The position numbers were made by a program, and so were the translations under genes. The notes beneath the pieces were generated by a model, which saw nothing but the letters and a program-made list of their open reading frames with translations, made no database searches and had not been told where the DNA came from. A stretch of 64,000 nucleotides of DNA, taken from assembly GCF_900107685.1 (NCBI RefSeq), contig NZ_FNRQ01000012.1, positions 1-64,000 of the forward strand, written 5' to 3'. The stretch comes from Paraburkholderia sartisoli (GTDB lineage Bacteria; Pseudomonadota; Gammaproteobacteria; Burkholderiales; Burkholderiaceae). The first letter of the stretch is position 1; the number at the start of each line of letters is the position of its first letter. Shown one piece after another: positions 61,961 through 64,000 of this stretch.

Positions 61961-62791
61961 ATGAGCATCCTTGCAGGCTGGAAGTGTCGTCTGATGGCGT
62001 TGACGTTGTGTGCCGCGAGCGTCGGCAGCGCGTATGCGGACGATCAACTCGCGAAAGTGAAGAAGGCCGGCGAACTCGTCGTCGGCACGGAAATGCAGTT
62101 CGCGCCGTTCGATTTTCTCGAGAACGGCCAGCAGGCAGGCTTCAACAAAGACCTGTTCGCGGAAGTCGGCAAGGAACTCGGCGTGAAGGTCCGCTTCATC
62201 GACCTGCCGTGGCCGAGCGTGCTGCCTGGCCTCGAAGCCGGCAAGTTCGACATGGTCGGCGGCCCGCTGACGGTGACGAAGGCGCGCATGGAACGCTACA
62301 CGTATACCCTGCCCATCGCTGACGCCACCGACGCGCTCCTCAAGCGCGCGAACGACACGGGCCTCAAGCAGTCGTCCGATATCGCCGGCAAGACCGTCGG
62401 CGCGGGCAAGGGCTCGGCGCAGCTCGACCAGCTGAAGGCCTATGTGGCAACGCTGCCCAAGCCGCCTGAAATCCGCGAATACGTCGACAACAACCAGGCT
62501 TACGCCGATCTCGCCGCCGGCCGTATCGCGGCGGTCGCGAACTCGATGACGAACATCGCGTACGTCGCGAAGCAGCGTCCGGAAGCGTTCGCCGTCGTGA
62601 TGCCGCCGTTCGGCGCGAAGGTGTACTTCGCGTATTGCCTGCGCAAGGATGCCGACAGCAAGTCGCTCGCCGATGCGTTCAACGCGGCGCTCGTGAAGAT
62701 GCACGGCGACGGCCGTCTCACCGCGCTGCAGAAGAAGTGGTTCGGCGTCGCCATGGATGCGCCGACCACGATGCCCACGCCGAACTACTGA
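61961..62791 (+). CDS. polar amino-acid ABC transporter substrate-binding protein
   Basis: 276 residues. A signal peptide (MSILAGWKCRLMALTLCAASVGSAYA) leads to the family-3 solute-binding fold: LVVGTEMQFAPFDFLENGQQAGFNKDLF, KFDMVGGPLTVTKARMERYTYTLP and WFGVAMD near the end. Captures a polar amino acid or derivative in the periplasm. GGAG lies six bases before the ATG. First gene of the operon with two permeases. Confidence 0.92.
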   Translation: MSILAGWKCRLMALTLCAASVGSAYADDQLAKVKKAGELVVGTEMQFAPFDFLENGQQAGFNKDLFAEVGKELGVKVRFIDLPWPSVLPGLEAGKFDMVGGPLTVTKARMERYTYTLPIADATDALLKRANDTGLKQSSDIAGKTVGAGKGSAQLDQLKAYVATLPKPPEIREYVDNNQAYADLAAGRIAAVANSMTNIAYVAKQRPEAFAVVMPPFGAKVYFAYCLRKDADSKSLADAFNAALVKMHGDGRLTALQKKWFGVAMDAPTTMPTPNY

Positions 62792-62890
62792 TGCGCTGAT
62801 GCAATGCGCGGTGCGTGTCCAGCTTGAGCCGCTTGAGCCACTTGAGCGGCACGGCACGCATCGCGCAAACCGACTTCGCCTGCAGGTGCC

Positions 62891-63541
62891 ATGTTCAGCC
62901 CAACCGTCTTCGCACAGGGCCTGCCGCTGCTGCTTCATGCGGCGCTCGCCACCGTCGGCATCTCGCTGACCGGACTTCTGATCGGCTTCTTTGTCGCCGT
63001 GGGCGTGTGCTCGGCGCGGCTCTCCGCGCATCGCGCCGCACGCATGGTCGGCGGCGCCTACGTGTTTTTCTTTCGCGGCGTCCCGATGCTGGTGCAGTTG
63101 CTGCTCGTCTATTACCTGCTGCCGTTCGTGGGTATCAACGTGTCGCCGCTCGTCGCCGCGATCAGCACAGTCTCGCTCTGTTCGGCCTCGTATATCGCGG
63201 AGATCCTGCGCGGCGGCTTTCTCAGCATTCCGCCCGGACAGATCGAAGCCGCGCGCATGCTCGGCCTGTCGCCGCTCGACATGCTGCGGCGTATTCAGGT
63301 ACCGCAGGCGTTCCGCCTGACGCTGCCTTCGCTCGTGAATGAAATGGTGCTGCTCATCAAGGCGTCTTCGCTGATCTCGGTGGTCGGCGTCGCCGAAATC
63401 ACGCGCACGGCGCAGAATATCGCCGCCAGCACGTACCGGCCGCTCGAAGCGTACGTCGCCGCGGGGCTCATCTACTTCGTGATCTGCGGTGTACTGTCGC
63501 TCGTCGCGCACGCCGCCGAACACCGTTTGCAGAACGCCTGA
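62891..63541 (+). CDS. polar amino-acid ABC transporter permease 1
   Basis: 216 residues with five membrane helices. The EAA loop is RGGFLSIPPGQIEAARMLGLSPLDMLRRIQVPQA (near residues 105-138), where the ATPase binds. N-terminal signature LLLHAALATVGISLTGLLIGF fits the HisM/GlnP group. It is 99 bp after the binding protein and 10 bp before the second permease. Confidence 0.92.
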   Translation: MFSPTVFAQGLPLLLHAALATVGISLTGLLIGFFVAVGVCSARLSAHRAARMVGGAYVFFFRGVPMLVQLLLVYYLLPFVGINVSPLVAAISTVSLCSASYIAEILRGGFLSIPPGQIEAARMLGLSPLDMLRRIQVPQAFRLTLPSLVNEMVLLIKASSLISVVGVAEITRTAQNIAASTYRPLEAYVAAGLIYFVICGVLSLVAHAAEHRLQNA

Positions 63542-63551
63542 GGCCATCGCG

Positions 63552-64000
63552 ATGCAACAGTTCGATCCCACCGTCATCACGCACAATCTCCAGCCGATCG
63601 CAGCCGGGCTCCTCACGACGCTCGGCACGTGGCTCGCGGGCGTGCTGATCGGTCTCGCGCTCGGATTCGTGATCGCGGTCCTGCAACTCTTTGGCGGACG
63701 CTGGATGCGTGGCGTGCTGCGCGCGTATATCGAACTCTTTCGCGGCACGCCGTTTCTCGTGCAACTGTTTCTGCTCTATTACGGCGGCCCGTCGTTCGGT
63801 CTCACGCTCGAACCGATGACCGCCGGCGTGCTCGGCCTGGGTCTTTACGGAAGCGCCTATTTCGCGGAGGCTTTCCGCTCCGGCTTTCAGTCCATTCCGC
63901 GTGGCCATCTCGAAGCGGCGTCATGCCTCGGGCTTTCGCGCTGGCAAACGGTCGTGCGCATCCAGGTGCCGCAAATGCTCGTGCTGATCGTGCCCGCGCT
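63552..64000 (+). CDS. polar amino-acid ABC transporter permease 2 (cut by window edge)
   Basis: 149 residues are present from ATG 63552. Helices and the EAA loop (RSGFQSIPRGHLEAASCLGLSRWQTVVRIQVPQM) match the partner permease. GTPFLVQLFLLYYGGPSFGL is the usual N-terminal block. The last part and the ATPase gene are beyond the right edge. Confidence 0.9.
   Translation, partial: MQQFDPTVITHNLQPIAAGLLTTLGTWLAGVLIGLALGFVIAVLQLFGGRWMRGVLRAYIELFRGTPFLVQLFLLYYGGPSFGLTLEPMTAGVLGLGLYGSAYFAEAFRSGFQSIPRGHLEAASCLGLSRWQTVVRIQVPQMLVLIVPA

Noticed and set aside
1..64000. Search for tRNA, rRNA, CRISPR, insertion sequences and prophage
   Set aside because: No tRNA T-arm/acceptor pattern, no regular short repeats with spacers, no transposase or integrase-like product and no phage structural gene was recognised by eye; a tool-based search (tRNAscan, CRISPR finder, ISfinder) would be decisive.

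Overview
The window is a GC-rich stretch of a beta-proteobacterial genome, most likely Burkholderiaceae (Paraburkholderia, Caballeronia or Burkholderia). The signs are a DUF4148 protein, a cyanide-insensitive-type bd oxidase with a DUF2474 subunit, the BetR and MocR regulators, many two-component systems and transporters, and gallate/hydroxyproline catabolism. No rRNA, tRNA, CRISPR array, insertion sequence or replication origin was recognised. The mix of catabolism, efflux and regulators with almost no housekeeping genes (only zwf) would suit a secondary chromosome or an accessory part of the main one; that is inference.

Layout. 1-3259: a minus-strand gallate (protocatechuate 4,5-type) catabolic cluster with the ring-cleaving dioxygenase, an aromatic acid transporter and a LigJ-type hydratase cut by the left edge. 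3902-5359: OsmC-like protein and a D-2-hydroxyacid dehydrogenase. 5661-13631: an OmpR/histidine-kinase pair converging on a three-gene RND efflux operon. 14007-16419: DUF4148 protein, PAS-PAS-GGDEF protein, VOC protein. 16532-20143: AraC regulator, divergent zinc alcohol dehydrogenase, LysR regulator. 20276-25531: glucose-6-phosphate dehydrogenase, a two-gene trans-3-hydroxyproline operon, a potassium channel and a Cys-rich secreted protein. 25634-27970: small protein, C39-like peptidase, FAD oxidoreductase. 28447-33353: BetR-receiver regulator facing a molybdopterin-fold protein/hybrid kinase operon, then a NERD-helicase. 33494-38223: glutathione transferase, Zur-like regulator, receiver protein, divergent TetR/DHA2 drug exporter. 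38603-43586: zinc-ribbon membrane protein, orphan TAXI binding protein, MocR regulator divergent from an EamA exporter. 43671-47037: small secreted proteins, acetyltransferase, glycolipid-binding-like protein, urea transporter. 47309-50023: bd oxidase operon. 50356-54071: NarL-type regulator, hybrid kinase and a sigma-like protein. 54255-55779: VapB with an internally deleted vapC, a perfect 24-bp palindrome and a TauE/SafE exporter. 55913-59284: a GMC oxidoreductase/alpha-beta hydrolase fusion. 59318-64000: an FAD 2-hydroxyacid dehydrogenase coupled to an Fe(II) oxygenase, divergent from a polar amino-acid ABC transporter cut by the right edge.

How genes work together. The gallate genes import and cleave gallate and hydrate the product. 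The hydroxyproline pair converts trans-3-hydroxy-L-proline to proline through pyrroline-2-carboxylate. The RND genes probably answer to the neighbouring two-component system. In the right-hand divergon, two promoter regions carry the same 11-bp box over the putative -10, facing each gene set, so the oxygenase/dehydrogenase pair and the transporter are probably one regulated pathway of unknown substrate. That divergon, the GMC-hydrolase fusion and the molybdopterin-fold/hybrid-kinase/BetR unit are the least explained systems here.
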